This document shows positions 53,501 through 61,269 of a stretch of DNA of 64,000 bases, piece by piece. The number at the start of each line of letters is the position of its first letter. Position 1 is the first letter of the stretch. Both the position numbers and the translations under genes were made by a program. This DNA is from Syntrophotalea carbinolica DSM 2380 (GTDB lineage: Bacteria; Desulfobacterota; Desulfuromonadia; Desulfuromonadales; Syntrophotaleaceae). A model generated the notes under the pieces. It saw nothing but the letters and a program-made list of their open reading frames with translations. It was not told the DNA's origin and searched no databases. The stretch lies in NCBI RefSeq assembly GCF_000012885.1, contig NC_007498.2, forward strand, positions 434,001 through 498,000, in the 5' to 3' direction.

Positions 53501-54441
53501 TCGGTCGTTTTACGCCGCATCACTTTACCGCCTCCGTTAACAGCCCCTCGTTTGCTACAGGGTGCAGCAGCGGTGGGTTTACCTATGTCGGGCAGGCTTT
53601 CGCTTATGCCGATGCCCCGGTGATTACGGTTACCGCCAAAAACAAGCAGGGAGACACGACAGCCAACTATACCGGCGAATGGTGGAAGATTGCCGGCACT
53701 ACCCTTTCCGGGAAAACCTACAGCGCCGCCGACGGTTCCCTCGATGTTTCCGGGATCCCGGCCGCGGATCCGGTGGTCTCCGATATCGGCGGCGGTATGG
53801 GCTTGCTGAGTTTCGATGCCGGCAGCGGCCTGAGCTTTGTGCGCAGTGATCCGGTGGCGCCTTTCGATGCGGATATCAGCCTGGCCATCAATGTTTTCGA
53901 TGCCGATGGCATCGCTGCCGATGCCAATCCGGTGTCCTTCGGCGAGGCCACCGCCGGCAACGGCATCGCCTTCGATGCCGGCAAGGATATGCGCTGGGGG
54001 CGTCTTGCTATGAAAAATGCCTACGGTTCGGAATTGGTGGCTCTTTCCATGCCCATGCGCAGCGAATATTTTACCGGGGATGCCTTTGTGCAGAATCTCG
54101 AGGACGGCTGTACCGCCCTGGCTCTTTCCCAGTTGACGCTGAATAACGGCACAACCAGCGTCAGTGGCGACCAAGCCATCGCCGTTGGCAGCGGCAGCAG
54201 TAGCGCAGCGCTGCTCAGCCCGTTGCTGGCCGGCGATGCCGGTCTGACATTCAGTGCTCCGGGCTCACCCGGCTATATCGATGTGAAGGCAGATCTGTCC
54301 CTGTTGCCCTGGTTGCGTTATGACTGGGACGGTGATGGCAGCCACGATGACGATCCCACCGCTCGGGCAAGTTTCGGGATTTACCGGGGGCGTCCGGGGA
54401 TGATCTATATCCGCGAGAGTTTTCGCCAGGCGGGGCCTTGA
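50521..54441 (+). CDS. mshQ: MshQ-like large exported protein with two LamG domains
   Basis: A 1306-residue protein. A signal peptide (cleavage near AYA, about 38) is followed by an N-terminal domain resembling a lamin-tail fold (GAMVINEVYELGGEAWVEV). Two LamG/concanavalin-like domains follow, about 211-412 (VPDNDAFDLRKSLTVSAWI) and 422-627 (MPDDWTVSVWFKM). The long C-terminal part is of the DUF6701/MshQ type. The LamG domains suggest binding to glycans or surfaces, so it may be the pilus adhesin. It ends the msh operon. Confidence 0.88.
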   Translation: MICRTGAFGNRLPGFPAAFLVLLLMVVGMAWPRYAYADCSPYVGAMVINEVYELGGEAWVEVRLLDDSVPASEYQQWSIQVCAKGGGGGHCGTYDIADGEVLYPDTYPYWIRLNVSDKDVNLQRNGGMDVVLEDENGKAIDYLSVNNYDDHAPYDHWPYCNSFLYPTTTGALDSDLKGVYRDPDGTGPWLQLGESGANGEPSEGYDNNTMEGLVAHYALEENANDSSINGHDGSSQGTVSYERAVICDGVVLDGSGYLMVPDNDAFDLRKSLTVSAWIRADSLSVSGHDNLYTILSKDTNYEFHVRGDGSLYWWWSGGSFATGAGLVEPGEWYHFAAVYSWSDKIMYIYLNGQQVASYVYSSQFTANTDPLYIGTDKGNSTGDWPERRFYGAIDEVHIYNNALSQASIAELMNQTNPCGLPVPLAEWRFDECSYDGSAALAEDAQGSYDATVQGTVTSEAEAVVGRSATLDEYTDAFTLNTDVPMPDDWTVSVWFKMPFVNDNGAQYHVLGAMAGGGNDLLWVDDTSNYRWGCWAGYDYDYGLFSFASLADGWHHLVAVGSYGKTRLYIDGSYRDTIALQGNGNLHYLGTSYEKVNGREEGFRAPLDEFLVFDGVLTLPQIQTLYQLQAEGRNLDGTLRSDIICGPAIDHFEIVHDGSALTCAPETVTVRACADDADPCTPYTDDVEITLSPSGWIDGDTQTLSAGSGTFRLRHTTAETVTLSVTGNPAADQSVQCVDAGGGDSCSMVFHESGFLFDVSDMQACTDEEGITFSAVRADATAEHCIGDDSFAGTTRDVAFWSTYQEPGTGTLALVVNDTTVAGADPGTGVSLTFDSEANSTLKVRYSDAGRLLLSARFTGSGEESGLVMEGSDSFVVTPDHLRVRASTDGTTLLDNTTSTGDPLWPAGEDFEVEVAGVCADGTVTPNFAAATTLAATAGNPAAGTFTGGPFAAVDYIDGVVSDSASYSEVGTVTLQAQAANYLGSGIAVTGSATIGRFTPHHFTASVNSPSFATGCSSGGFTYVGQAFAYADAPVITVTAKNKQGDTTANYTGEWWKIAGTTLSGKTYSAADGSLDVSGIPAADPVVSDIGGGMGLLSFDAGSGLSFVRSDPVAPFDADISLAINVFDADGIAADANPVSFGEATAGNGIAFDAGKDMRWGRLAMKNAYGSELVALSMPMRSEYFTGDAFVQNLEDGCTALALSQLTLNNGTTSVSGDQAIAVGSGSSSAALLSPLLAGDAGLTFSAPGSPGYIDVKADLSLLPWLRYDWDGDGSHDDDPTARASFGIYRGRPGMIYIRESFRQAGP

Positions 54442-54524
54442 CCATCGGTCCCGGTTCGTATTTACTTGTTAGCGACTGCAACGCTGAGCTTTGAACATAA
54501 TCAACGGGAAAGGATCCCCTTATC

Positions 54525-55337
54525 ATGACAGAATTAGGCCATATCGGTTTTATCGGCGGCGGCAACATGGGCGAAGCCCTTATCAAGGGATTGCTGAAAT
54601 CGGCAGTACCGGCGCAGCAAATTCGCGTTGCCGAGCCCAACGAAGCGCGTGCCCGCCAGCTGACGGAACGCTACGGGGTGATTTGCTGCAGCGAAAGCGC
54701 TGAAGTGGTGCGGCAAAGCGATTTGATCGTACTGGCCATCAAGCCGCAGATCGTGCCCATGGCCATGCCGGGTATCGCCGAAGCTTTTGACGACAGCAAG
54801 GTTCTGGTGTCTATTGCCGCGGGTGTGACCACCGGCGCGCTTGAAGGTTATTTCGAGGGTGCGCCCCGCGTGGTGCGCGTGATGCCCAACACCCCCGCTC
54901 TGGCCGGCGCAGGGGCAGCGGCGTTGTGCCCCGGGCAGCATGCGACCAAGGATGACCTGGCCACCGCCGTGCATCTGTTTGAAGGCGTCGGCACGGTGCA
55001 TGTCGTCAACGAGGCGCAGCTCGATGCCGTCACCGGGTTATCCGGCAGCGGGCCGGCCTATGTCTACATGGTTATCGAGGCCATGGCTGCAGGTGGGGTA
55101 CTCGAAGGCCTGCCTATGGATACGGCCCTGGCGCTGGCTACCCAGACGGTTCTCGGTACGGCGCAATTGGTGAAAGAAAGCGGCGAGCACCCGGCGGTGT
55201 TGCGCGATAAGGTCTGCTCGCCGGGCGGCACCACCATTGCGGCCGTCAAGGAGCTGGAGGAAAAAGGCATGCGGGCCGCGCTGATCAAGGCGGTTTCGAA
55301 GGCCACGAAGCGATCCCGCGAGTTGGGCAAAGGGTAG
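54525..55337 (+). CDS. proC: pyrroline-5-carboxylate reductase
   Basis: The enzyme reduces 1-pyrroline-5-carboxylate to proline with NAD(P)H. The 270 residues include the Rossmann motif GFIGGGNMGEALIKGLL (about 6-22), VRVMPNTPALAGAGAAALC and the active-site signature VTGLSGSGPAYVYMVIEAMA. Full length. It starts 83 bp after mshQ and is probably a separate unit. A perfect palindrome terminator follows, shared with the convergent gene. Confidence 0.97.
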   Translation: MTELGHIGFIGGGNMGEALIKGLLKSAVPAQQIRVAEPNEARARQLTERYGVICCSESAEVVRQSDLIVLAIKPQIVPMAMPGIAEAFDDSKVLVSIAAGVTTGALEGYFEGAPRVVRVMPNTPALAGAGAAALCPGQHATKDDLATAVHLFEGVGTVHVVNEAQLDAVTGLSGSGPAYVYMVIEAMAAGGVLEGLPMDTALALATQTVLGTAQLVKESGEHPAVLRDKVCSPGGTTIAAVKELEEKGMRAALIKAVSKATKRSRELGKG

Positions 55338-55373
55338 TTGTATGCCGCTGAGCGGGATTTAGAATCAAAACTA

Positions 55374-55407
55374 CGACAAAGGCCGATCCTAGGATCGGCC
55401 TTTGTCG
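55374..55407 (+). terminator. bidirectional terminator, perfect 34-bp palindrome
   Basis: CGACAAAGGCCGATCCT (55374-55390) is directly followed by its inverse complement. It separates proC from the convergent membrane-protein gene. Confidence 0.85.
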
Positions 55408-55434
55408 TTATGCGGATATGCAGACACCGTCGGA

Positions 55435-55812
55435 TTATCCGAGGGCCAGATCGGCGGCGATGGCCACCACCGACAGGACGAAGATGATCAGGTAGTTCAG
55501 GCCTTCTTTGCTGACCGTCAGTGAGGAGAGGATGTAACGGATGGCCTCGCGATCGTCGGTGCCGAGGGTGTCGGCCTTGAGCTTGGACAGCAGATTCATG
55601 CCGATGATGGTTCGGCGGCGCTTGAGGGTGATCCGGTATCGGTAAAGGAAAAACAGGCAGTAGCCGATGACGCCCACGTACCAGATGGGGCGGAAGCTTT
55701 CGGGCCACAGGTGATTGGCGATGGGCAGAACCCGAAAACAGATGGAGGACATCAGGCCGGTAAAGAAAAAGCCGTAAATAACGTAGGGCGGTACTTCTTT
55801 GGGTGGTGTCAT
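55435..55812 (-). CDS. small membrane protein of unknown function, 125 residues
   Basis: It has three hydrophobic segments (YVIYGFFFTGLMSSICF, WYVGVIGYCLFFLYRYRI, LNYLIIFVLSVVAIAADLAL) and a charged middle part, KRRRTIIGMNLLSKLKADTL. I do not recognise a named family. The ribosome site is weak, but the hydrophobicity pattern and uninterrupted length between the palindrome terminator and the next gene support it. Confidence 0.6.
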   Translation of the reverse strand: MTPPKEVPPYVIYGFFFTGLMSSICFRVLPIANHLWPESFRPIWYVGVIGYCLFFLYRYRITLKRRRTIIGMNLLSKLKADTLGTDDREAIRYILSSLTVSKEGLNYLIIFVLSVVAIAADLALG

Positions 55813-55886
55813 AGCGATGGGCTCGGTTCAGTTAAGGGGATCGGAAACTCCGGGGCCAGCTTTTGCCCCCGGATAAAACATGCCAA

Positions 55887-55909
55887 GGCCGTTTCTTCGG
55901 GAAACGGCC
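55887..55909 (-). terminator. hairpin after the Cys-rich gene
   Basis: GGCCGTTTC (55887-55895) pairs with GAAACGGCC (55901-55909) directly after the stop codon of the minus-strand gene. The T run is better on the plus strand, so direction is uncertain. Confidence 0.5.
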
Positions 55910-56122
55910 CTATTTTTTGCAGCAGTGCGATGGTTGCCCGGTCGCCCGCTGTTTTTTCTTTTCGGCGAACTCGCGATTGGTTTTTTCGTAGAGTTCGATC
56001 TGCTCAGCCATGGAGAGCTTCTTTCGGCAGGATCTGCCCCGTCCCAGGCACGCGGAGCAGCGTATGTCGGAACACCATTGGCAAAACTGACAATCGGGAC
56101 AGGGATGTTTCTTTTCCGCCAT
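55910..56122 (-). CDS. small cysteine-rich protein, 70 residues
   Basis: I do not recognise this protein. It contains CPDCQFCQWCSDIRCSAC plus RSC and HCC: nine cysteines, most in the first half, arranged in CxxC pairs that would suit zinc or an iron-sulfur cluster. The C-terminal half is charged and helical (MAEQIELYEKTNREFAEKKK). GAGGA lies about 6 nt before the ATG, strong support for translation. It has no signal peptide and probably acts in the cytoplasm. Confidence 0.7.
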   Translation of the reverse strand: MAEKKHPCPDCQFCQWCSDIRCSACLGRGRSCRKKLSMAEQIELYEKTNREFAEKKKQRATGQPSHCCKK

Positions 56123-56233
56123 ACCGTTTCCTCATAAATGATAAGTGCAGCAATTCGGTTCTGCCATATGGAAAACATAAGCGCCCTTGAACATGCCCGC
56201 GGTGCATCTGCAACCTAAAGCGGAAGGGGCCAT

Positions 56234-56324
56234 ATGGCACAGTATCTGTCTCACGGCCAAGGTTGAACTTTTACTCGAACCGTTTCGGAAAACGCCTAAT
56301 GGCTCTCCTTGGCCGTTGTGCCAT
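56234..56324. repeat. imperfect inverted repeat in the gap upstream of the Cys-rich gene
   Basis: ATGGCACA (56234-56241) and CGGCCAAGG (56254-56262) are matched in inverse order by CCTTGGCCG (56307-56315) and TGTGCCAT (56317-56324). Confidence 0.5.
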
Positions 56325-56376
56325 GTTTTATTGTAGGATCGAGGCTCCACGCTAGCAAGGTGTTTTTTCGGCGCTA

Positions 56377-57660
56377 TCAGGTATTGAGCTGACGGCGACG
56401 GCGATTCAGATACCAGGCTTCGCAGTATTCGCACGACAGCAGCAGGAAAACCGCCAGAGCGATTCCCGATATGGGAATCGGGCTGAGCGTGGCCAGGGGC
56501 CAGACCAGCGCCAGGTAACCGACCTTGGCGACAGTGGCCCAGCCCAGCACGCCGGTGCTGTGACATTGGGCAAACAGGCCGCGCCATAGATTGACCGCGC
56601 CGTACAGCACGGGAAAAAGGGCACAACTGGCCAGCGGCAGGGCTATATAGTTGCGCAATTCGGTTTCCAGCCCCATGCCCCAGCCGAGTACCGGCAGGTT
56701 GAGGGGATAGGCTACGGCCAGCATGATCACTGCCATGCCTGCGGCGACCAGGCGAAAAAAACGCATCAGCATGCGGTAGTCATGTCTGGTGTGCACCAGG
56801 GCCAGATAGGCCTGCTGCAGGTTGCGCATCGGCCCTGCCAGCAGAAAGATAAAGCCGCGAATGACGCCAAGGGCCGCCAGGGCCAGGGTGGCGTCGGGCA
56901 GACGGCTGATGATGGCGCTGATCAACAGGGGAACGACCTGTTGCATGGCCGATGAAAAAGCCAGCGGCAGGCTGTATCGGAACGTATCCCGTACGCCGAA
57001 TTCTTCTTTGGCAGGGCCCGCTGGGCCGAGGCCGCAGGCGCAGGCAAACCAGAGCATGAACAGGCTTTCCACGGCGATGCAGCCGACCAGTCCCAGGGCG
57101 CCGAGTTGCGGGCCGGGTATATGTCGGGCGGCCAACAGCAGAATGATCACCAACGTAAAAAGCCTCACCAGGGTGGCAAGGGAAACCAGTTCGGTATGGC
57201 GCGCCCGTATCACGATCCCCTGGCACAGTCCCCGCAGGCCGGTGAAAAACGGTAAAAAGGCGAGGATAGCGATAACTGAACGGGCCTGGGTGGCCAGTTG
57301 CGGCGATACGCCGATAAGTTGCACAAAAACAATTTGTCCAAGGGAGGTCCAGGCAATGAGGGACAGCATGACGGAGATGGCGCTCGATGCGGCGATGACG
57401 AACACCGATACGCTGCGCAAAGAACGTTTTCCGCGAATCAGGGCCAGGGCGATGGTGTGATTCTGATAACCCGGCGAGGCGAGGAACAGATGCAGGGCCA
57501 GGGCCACCGCGAAGGCGGCCAGATTGGTCACGGCATCGTTCTGGCGAGCCAGGGCCATGTTGATGATATTGTGGGAAAAGCTCATCAGCTGCACATTGAG
57601 CATGAGGGGAAAGAAAAAGCGGGAGATCTGTCGCAGGGACAGGGGGGCTGTTTCGGTCAT
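56377..57660 (-). CDS. MATE/MOP-superfamily membrane transporter, possibly ANKH-like
   Basis: A 427-residue protein with about 12 transmembrane segments, N-terminal sequence LRQISRFFFPLMLNVQLMSFSH and a central segment FLPFFTGLRGLCQGIVIRARHT. The layout of two six-helix bundles fits the MOP flippase superfamily. It lacks strong NorM-type MATE motifs and looks closer to bacterial homologues of the ankylosis protein ANKH, a low-certainty judgement made from memory of the family. The substrate is unknown. No ribosome site is obvious. It lies alone between gph and a 254-bp gap. Confidence 0.65.
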   Translation of the reverse strand: MTETAPLSLRQISRFFFPLMLNVQLMSFSHNIINMALARQNDAVTNLAAFAVALALHLFLASPGYQNHTIALALIRGKRSLRSVSVFVIAASSAISVMLSLIAWTSLGQIVFVQLIGVSPQLATQARSVIAILAFLPFFTGLRGLCQGIVIRARHTELVSLATLVRLFTLVIILLLAARHIPGPQLGALGLVGCIAVESLFMLWFACACGLGPAGPAKEEFGVRDTFRYSLPLAFSSAMQQVVPLLISAIISRLPDATLALAALGVIRGFIFLLAGPMRNLQQAYLALVHTRHDYRMLMRFFRLVAAGMAVIMLAVAYPLNLPVLGWGMGLETELRNYIALPLASCALFPVLYGAVNLWRGLFAQCHSTGVLGWATVAKVGYLALVWPLATLSPIPISGIALAVFLLLSCEYCEAWYLNRRRRQLNT

Positions 57661-57808
57661 GAAAAAGGATCAATTCGGGAAAAGGGTGACAATATAGCCA
57701 GTCCAGCCGGAATGCAGTGCGGCGGCGGATTTTTTGCGCCAATGCCCGTGGCCGGAGGGTCGGGCCGGCTGGGGAGTTGAGTGAAGATTAGAGTGCTGTT
57801 CTTCCCGA

Positions 57809-58438
57809 TCAGGCGGGAAACAGGCGCGACAGATCCTGCGGGGTTTCGGCCAGATAGTCGTAGGGGAAGCCGTCGGTCCTGCCGATGCCCCAGGCGCAAA
57901 AACAGGTTTTGATACCGGCGGCATGGCCGGCGCGCAGATCCGTATGATGGTCGCCGATCATGACGGCTTTATGGGCGTCGGACTGGAGATCGCGCAGGGC
58001 CATGAAAACGGGCGCCGGATCCGGCTTTTTGGGTAGCCCGCCGTTGGCGCCGATAATGCATCCGAAGAAAGCCGTGAGGCCCAATTCATACAACAAACGC
58101 ATAGTAATATCAAAGGGCTTGTTGGTGATGACGGCCATTTTTTTACCCTGTTGCGCCATGAGAAAATCGTCGATGCCCGGATATGTGGCGGTTTTTTCCA
58201 CCAGGTGTTCCTCGTACAGCTGGAGGAAACGCCTAAGTTTTTGCTCGGAAAAGGCTTTCTCCGGTAGTGCCCGACGCACCAGCATGGTGGCCCCGTCGCC
58301 GACATAGGTGCGCACCTGGTCGATAGACAAGGGGGCAAGATCGATCTCGGCGCGCAACAGATTCACGGCGGTACCCAGGTCGGCAGCCGAGTCGATAAGG
58401 GTTCCGTCCAGGTCGAACAACAGGGTGTCGAAACTCAT
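57809..58438 (-). CDS. gph: phosphoglycolate phosphatase-type HAD hydrolase
   Basis: A 209-residue haloacid-dehalogenase phosphatase with motif I DLDGTLID (nucleophile Asp), motif II as VITNKPF, the Lys in KKPDPAPVF and motif IV MIGDHHTDLRAG. The helical cap (about 20-85) is of the Gph class. The usual substrate is 2-phosphoglycolate from DNA repair or oxygenase side reactions; related enzymes act on other sugar phosphates. It follows the symporter gene by 15 bp on the same strand. Confidence 0.85.
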   Translation of the reverse strand: MSFDTLLFDLDGTLIDSAADLGTAVNLLRAEIDLAPLSIDQVRTYVGDGATMLVRRALPEKAFSEQKLRRFLQLYEEHLVEKTATYPGIDDFLMAQQGKKMAVITNKPFDITMRLLYELGLTAFFGCIIGANGGLPKKPDPAPVFMALRDLQSDAHKAVMIGDHHTDLRAGHAAGIKTCFCAWGIGRTDGFPYDYLAETPQDLSRLFPA

Positions 58439-58453
58439 GGCGCATGCCTCCGG

Positions 58454-59860
58454 TCAGAAGATGCTCCCCAAAAATGAAAACAGGCCCGTTTCCTCGATCT
58501 TGCTATAAAGGATAACACCAACCGCCACAGGTGCCACGAAGCGGATCAAAAAATGCCAGGTCGGATAGATCCAGCCTGAGCCGCCGGCCAACAGTTCCTC
58601 TTTCTCTTCCTGGCCGCTCCAGAACCAGCCGACGTACAAAGCGGTGAGCAGCCCGCTGACAGGCAACAGGTAGTTGGACGCGATCAGATCGATGGAATCG
58701 AACACGCCAAGATCGGCGATGGGCGTCAGATGTCCCAGTAGATTGCTGGAAAGAGCCGATGGAATTCCGACCACGAAAGCCAGTATGGCCAGGAAAGCGG
58801 TGGCTTGTTTGCGGCCCCAGCCGCGCTCGTCGATGAGGTAGGCGACCTGGGATTCAAGCAGCGAGATGGCGCTGGTCAAGGCTGCGAAGGCCAGCAACAG
58901 AAAAAATAGCAGGGCCAGGATGTTGCCCCCGGGAAGGTTGGAAAAAACCACAGGAATGGTCTGGAAAACCAGCCCGGGTCCGGCACCGGGTTGCATGCCG
59001 GCGGAAAACACGATGGGAAAAATGGCCAGGCCGGCCATCAGGGCGATGCCGGTATCGAGCAGGGCAATGCGCAGGCCGGAGCCGAAAAGGCTGTCCTGAC
59101 GACTCAGGTAGGAGCCGTAGGTGATCATGGCCGCCATGCCGAGGGACAGGGTGAAAAAGGCATGTCCCAGGGCTTCCAGCACGGCGCCGGGGTTCAGTTT
59201 TTGAAAGTCGGGGCGAAACATGAAGTTCAGCGCCTGCCGCGCGCCGTCGCTGAGCATGCCGTTGACAAACAACAGAACCAGCAGCCCCAGCAGGATCGGC
59301 ATGAGGATTTTACTCCACCGCTCGATGCCTTTCTGTACCCCGCCGATGACGATGCCCAGGCACAGCGAGATGAAGATAAAGTGCCACATCAGTTGCCGCG
59401 GACCGCTGTCTATCAGTCCCTGGAACAGCGTTGAGACATGATCGGCGGCCTGGCTGGTATTGGTCCCAAGCGGTGTCGTAAAGGCTCCTTGCAGCGCCCG
59501 CAGGATAAAGTCCAGGGTCCATCCGGCCACCACCGAATAATAGGACAGGATAACGAAAGCGGCGAGGATACTGACCCAACCGGCTATCTGCCAGGGGGAG
59601 CGCCGGCCCTCCAGGGAGATAAAGGCGCCGACGGCATCGCGCCGGGTGTGGCGGCCGATCATCAGCTCCGCAATCATGATCGGCAATCCGACCAGTGCGA
59701 TGCAGACCAGGTACACCAGAACGAAGGCGCCGCCGCCGTTGTTGCCGGTGATGTAAGGGAATTTCCAGATGTTGCCGAGACCGACGGCACTGCCGGCGGC
59801 CGCCAGGATGAAGCCGATGCGTGAGCCCCATTGGGCACGGGAGCGTGACGAATCAAGCAT
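58454..59860 (-). CDS. sodium:neurotransmitter symporter family transporter (LeuT fold)
   Basis: A 468-residue Na+-coupled transporter, probably for an amino acid. The N-terminus WGSRIGFILAAAGSAVGLGN and IWKFPYITGNNGGGAFVLVY match TM1 of the NSS family, with the unwound helix and Na+ site. About 11 transmembrane segments follow. The C-terminal tail is short. It lies 9 bp downstream of the YggS-family gene, so these genes likely form one transcript. The substrate is not predictable. Confidence 0.9.
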   Translation of the reverse strand: MLDSSRSRAQWGSRIGFILAAAGSAVGLGNIWKFPYITGNNGGGAFVLVYLVCIALVGLPIMIAELMIGRHTRRDAVGAFISLEGRRSPWQIAGWVSILAAFVILSYYSVVAGWTLDFILRALQGAFTTPLGTNTSQAADHVSTLFQGLIDSGPRQLMWHFIFISLCLGIVIGGVQKGIERWSKILMPILLGLLVLLFVNGMLSDGARQALNFMFRPDFQKLNPGAVLEALGHAFFTLSLGMAAMITYGSYLSRQDSLFGSGLRIALLDTGIALMAGLAIFPIVFSAGMQPGAGPGLVFQTIPVVFSNLPGGNILALLFFLLLAFAALTSAISLLESQVAYLIDERGWGRKQATAFLAILAFVVGIPSALSSNLLGHLTPIADLGVFDSIDLIASNYLLPVSGLLTALYVGWFWSGQEEKEELLAGGSGWIYPTWHFLIRFVAPVAVGVILYSKIEETGLFSFLGSIF

Positions 59861-59869
59861 GGTCTAACC

Positions 59870-60556
59870 TCAATAACGGGAACCGAAAATCGCGGAGCCG
59901 ACCCGTACCAGCGTGGCTCCCTCCTCAATGGCGACGTCAAAGTCGTGGCTCATGCCCATGGACAGCTCCCGCATCTCTACGCCGGGGATATTCAGGGCGG
60001 CCAGCATGTCGGCGAGTTGCCGCAAGCGGCGGAAAAAAGGTCTTACCTGTTCGGGGTCGTCCAGATAAGGGGGCAGGGCCATCAAACCACAAATGCGTAT
60101 GTGAGGCAGGGCGGCCACCTTGCGTACCAGATCCTCGAGGGCGGCCTCCTCGGTGCCCGACTTGCTTTCTTCCTGGCCAAGGTTGACCTGGATAAGGATC
60201 TGCGCGGTTTCCCCCGATTTGCCCCACTGGCGGTCGATCTCTTTGGCCAGGGAGAGACGATCGACGGAATGGATCATGGCGACTTTGCCGCACAGGTACT
60301 TGACCTTGTTGGATTGCAGGCTGCCGATAAAATGCCATACAACCGGTACGGTGACGTCCTCGGTTTTGGTCAGAAACTCCTGCACGTAATTTTCGCCGAA
60401 CAGAGACTGGCCGGCCGCGGCTGCCGCTTCGATCATGTCGGCTGGCTTGGTCTTGGATACGGCTACGAGTTGCACGTCCTCCGGGTTGCGGTTGACGCGT
60501 CGGCAGGCGGCGTTCATACGCTCGCGGATAGTCTGCAGGTTGGTTTGAATGCTCAT
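59870..60556 (-). CDS. YggS/PLPBP-family pyridoxal phosphate homeostasis protein
   Basis: A 228-residue alanine-racemase-fold protein that binds PLP without known catalysis and affects vitamin B6 and amino-acid balance. It has LVAVSKTKPADMI with the PLP lysine at about 35, GENYVQEF, WHFIGSLQSNKVKYL and the C-terminal MGMSHDFDVAIEEGATLVRVG with IFGSR. Start ATG 60556 has AAGGA 6 nt upstream; the open frame extends further without support. yggS often neighbours proC; here proC is 4.5 kb away. Confidence 0.93.
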   Translation of the reverse strand: MSIQTNLQTIRERMNAACRRVNRNPEDVQLVAVSKTKPADMIEAAAAAGQSLFGENYVQEFLTKTEDVTVPVVWHFIGSLQSNKVKYLCGKVAMIHSVDRLSLAKEIDRQWGKSGETAQILIQVNLGQEESKSGTEEAALEDLVRKVAALPHIRICGLMALPPYLDDPEQVRPFFRRLRQLADMLAALNIPGVEMRELSMGMSHDFDVAIEEGATLVRVGSAIFGSRY

Positions 60557-60606
60557 GACAAGTCCTTCCGGTGTCCGGTTGCTGCGGTTTCCAACCGGTA
60601 TGCGTC

Positions 60607-61269
60607 TTAAGCTGGGGGATCGAGATGGGCGCAAAGGGGACGGTCCGATGCAAACAGGCGCACCGCGCCGAGTCGTTCCAGCGTTTCCACCACTTCGCAA
60701 AGCGGCAAGCCGACAACGTTGGTATAGCTGCCTTCGATCGCGGGGATCATGCAGGCACCGATGCCCTGAATGGCATATGCTCCAGCTTTGCCGAAGGGCT
60801 CACCGGTGGCAATGTACCCCTGAATCTCTTCATCTGTCAACTTTCGGAACCTGACCACCGTGGTAACCGCATCGGCCACTTCCTTTCCCGTGATGCGGTC
60901 GAGGACGGCATAGCCGGAGATGACGCAATGGCTGCGCCCGGACAAGCTGCCGAGCATATCCGCAGCATCACGGGCGTCGCGGGGTTTGCCGAGGATGGTG
61001 GCGTCGCGCACCACGATGGTGTCGCTGCCGATGAACCAGCGGCCTTTTACCTCCGGGCGATTGGCCACTTCGCGGGCTTTGAGCAAGCTCAAGCGTATGG
61101 CGTGCTGCTGCGGGGTTTCCTCCGGCACGCTCTCTTCCGGTGCGTCGCTGGGGACGACGTCAAAGGCGATTCCTACCCCGGCAAGCAGCTGACTGCGCCG
61201 CGGCGATGCCGACGCCAGTACGATGCCGGAATCATGGTCCTGAGGAGCATTGTTTGGATCAGACATCAT
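60607..61269 (-). CDS. maf: Maf family nucleoside triphosphate pyrophosphatase
   Basis: A 220-residue Maf protein that hydrolyses non-canonical or pyrimidine nucleotides. It has the N-terminal signature [14 protein letters not shown] (about 16-29), [13 protein letters not shown], the active-site FIGSDTIVV and [17 protein letters not shown]. The C-terminus contains [27 protein letters not shown]. Start ATG 61269 lies 6 nt after GGAGG and overlaps the end of trmFO by 11 bp; the frame stays open upstream but is not needed. Confidence 0.93.
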   Translation of the reverse strand: MMSDPNNAPQDHDSGIVLASASPRRSQLLAGVGIAFDVVPSDAPEESVPEETPQQHAIRLSLLKAREVANRPEVKGRWFIGSDTIVVRDATILGKPRDARDAADMLGSLSGRSHCVISGYAVLDRITGKEVADAVTTVVRFRKLTDEEIQGYIATGEPFGKAGAYAIQGIGACMIPAIEGSYTNVVGLPLCEVVETLERLGAVRLFASDRPLCAHLDPPA

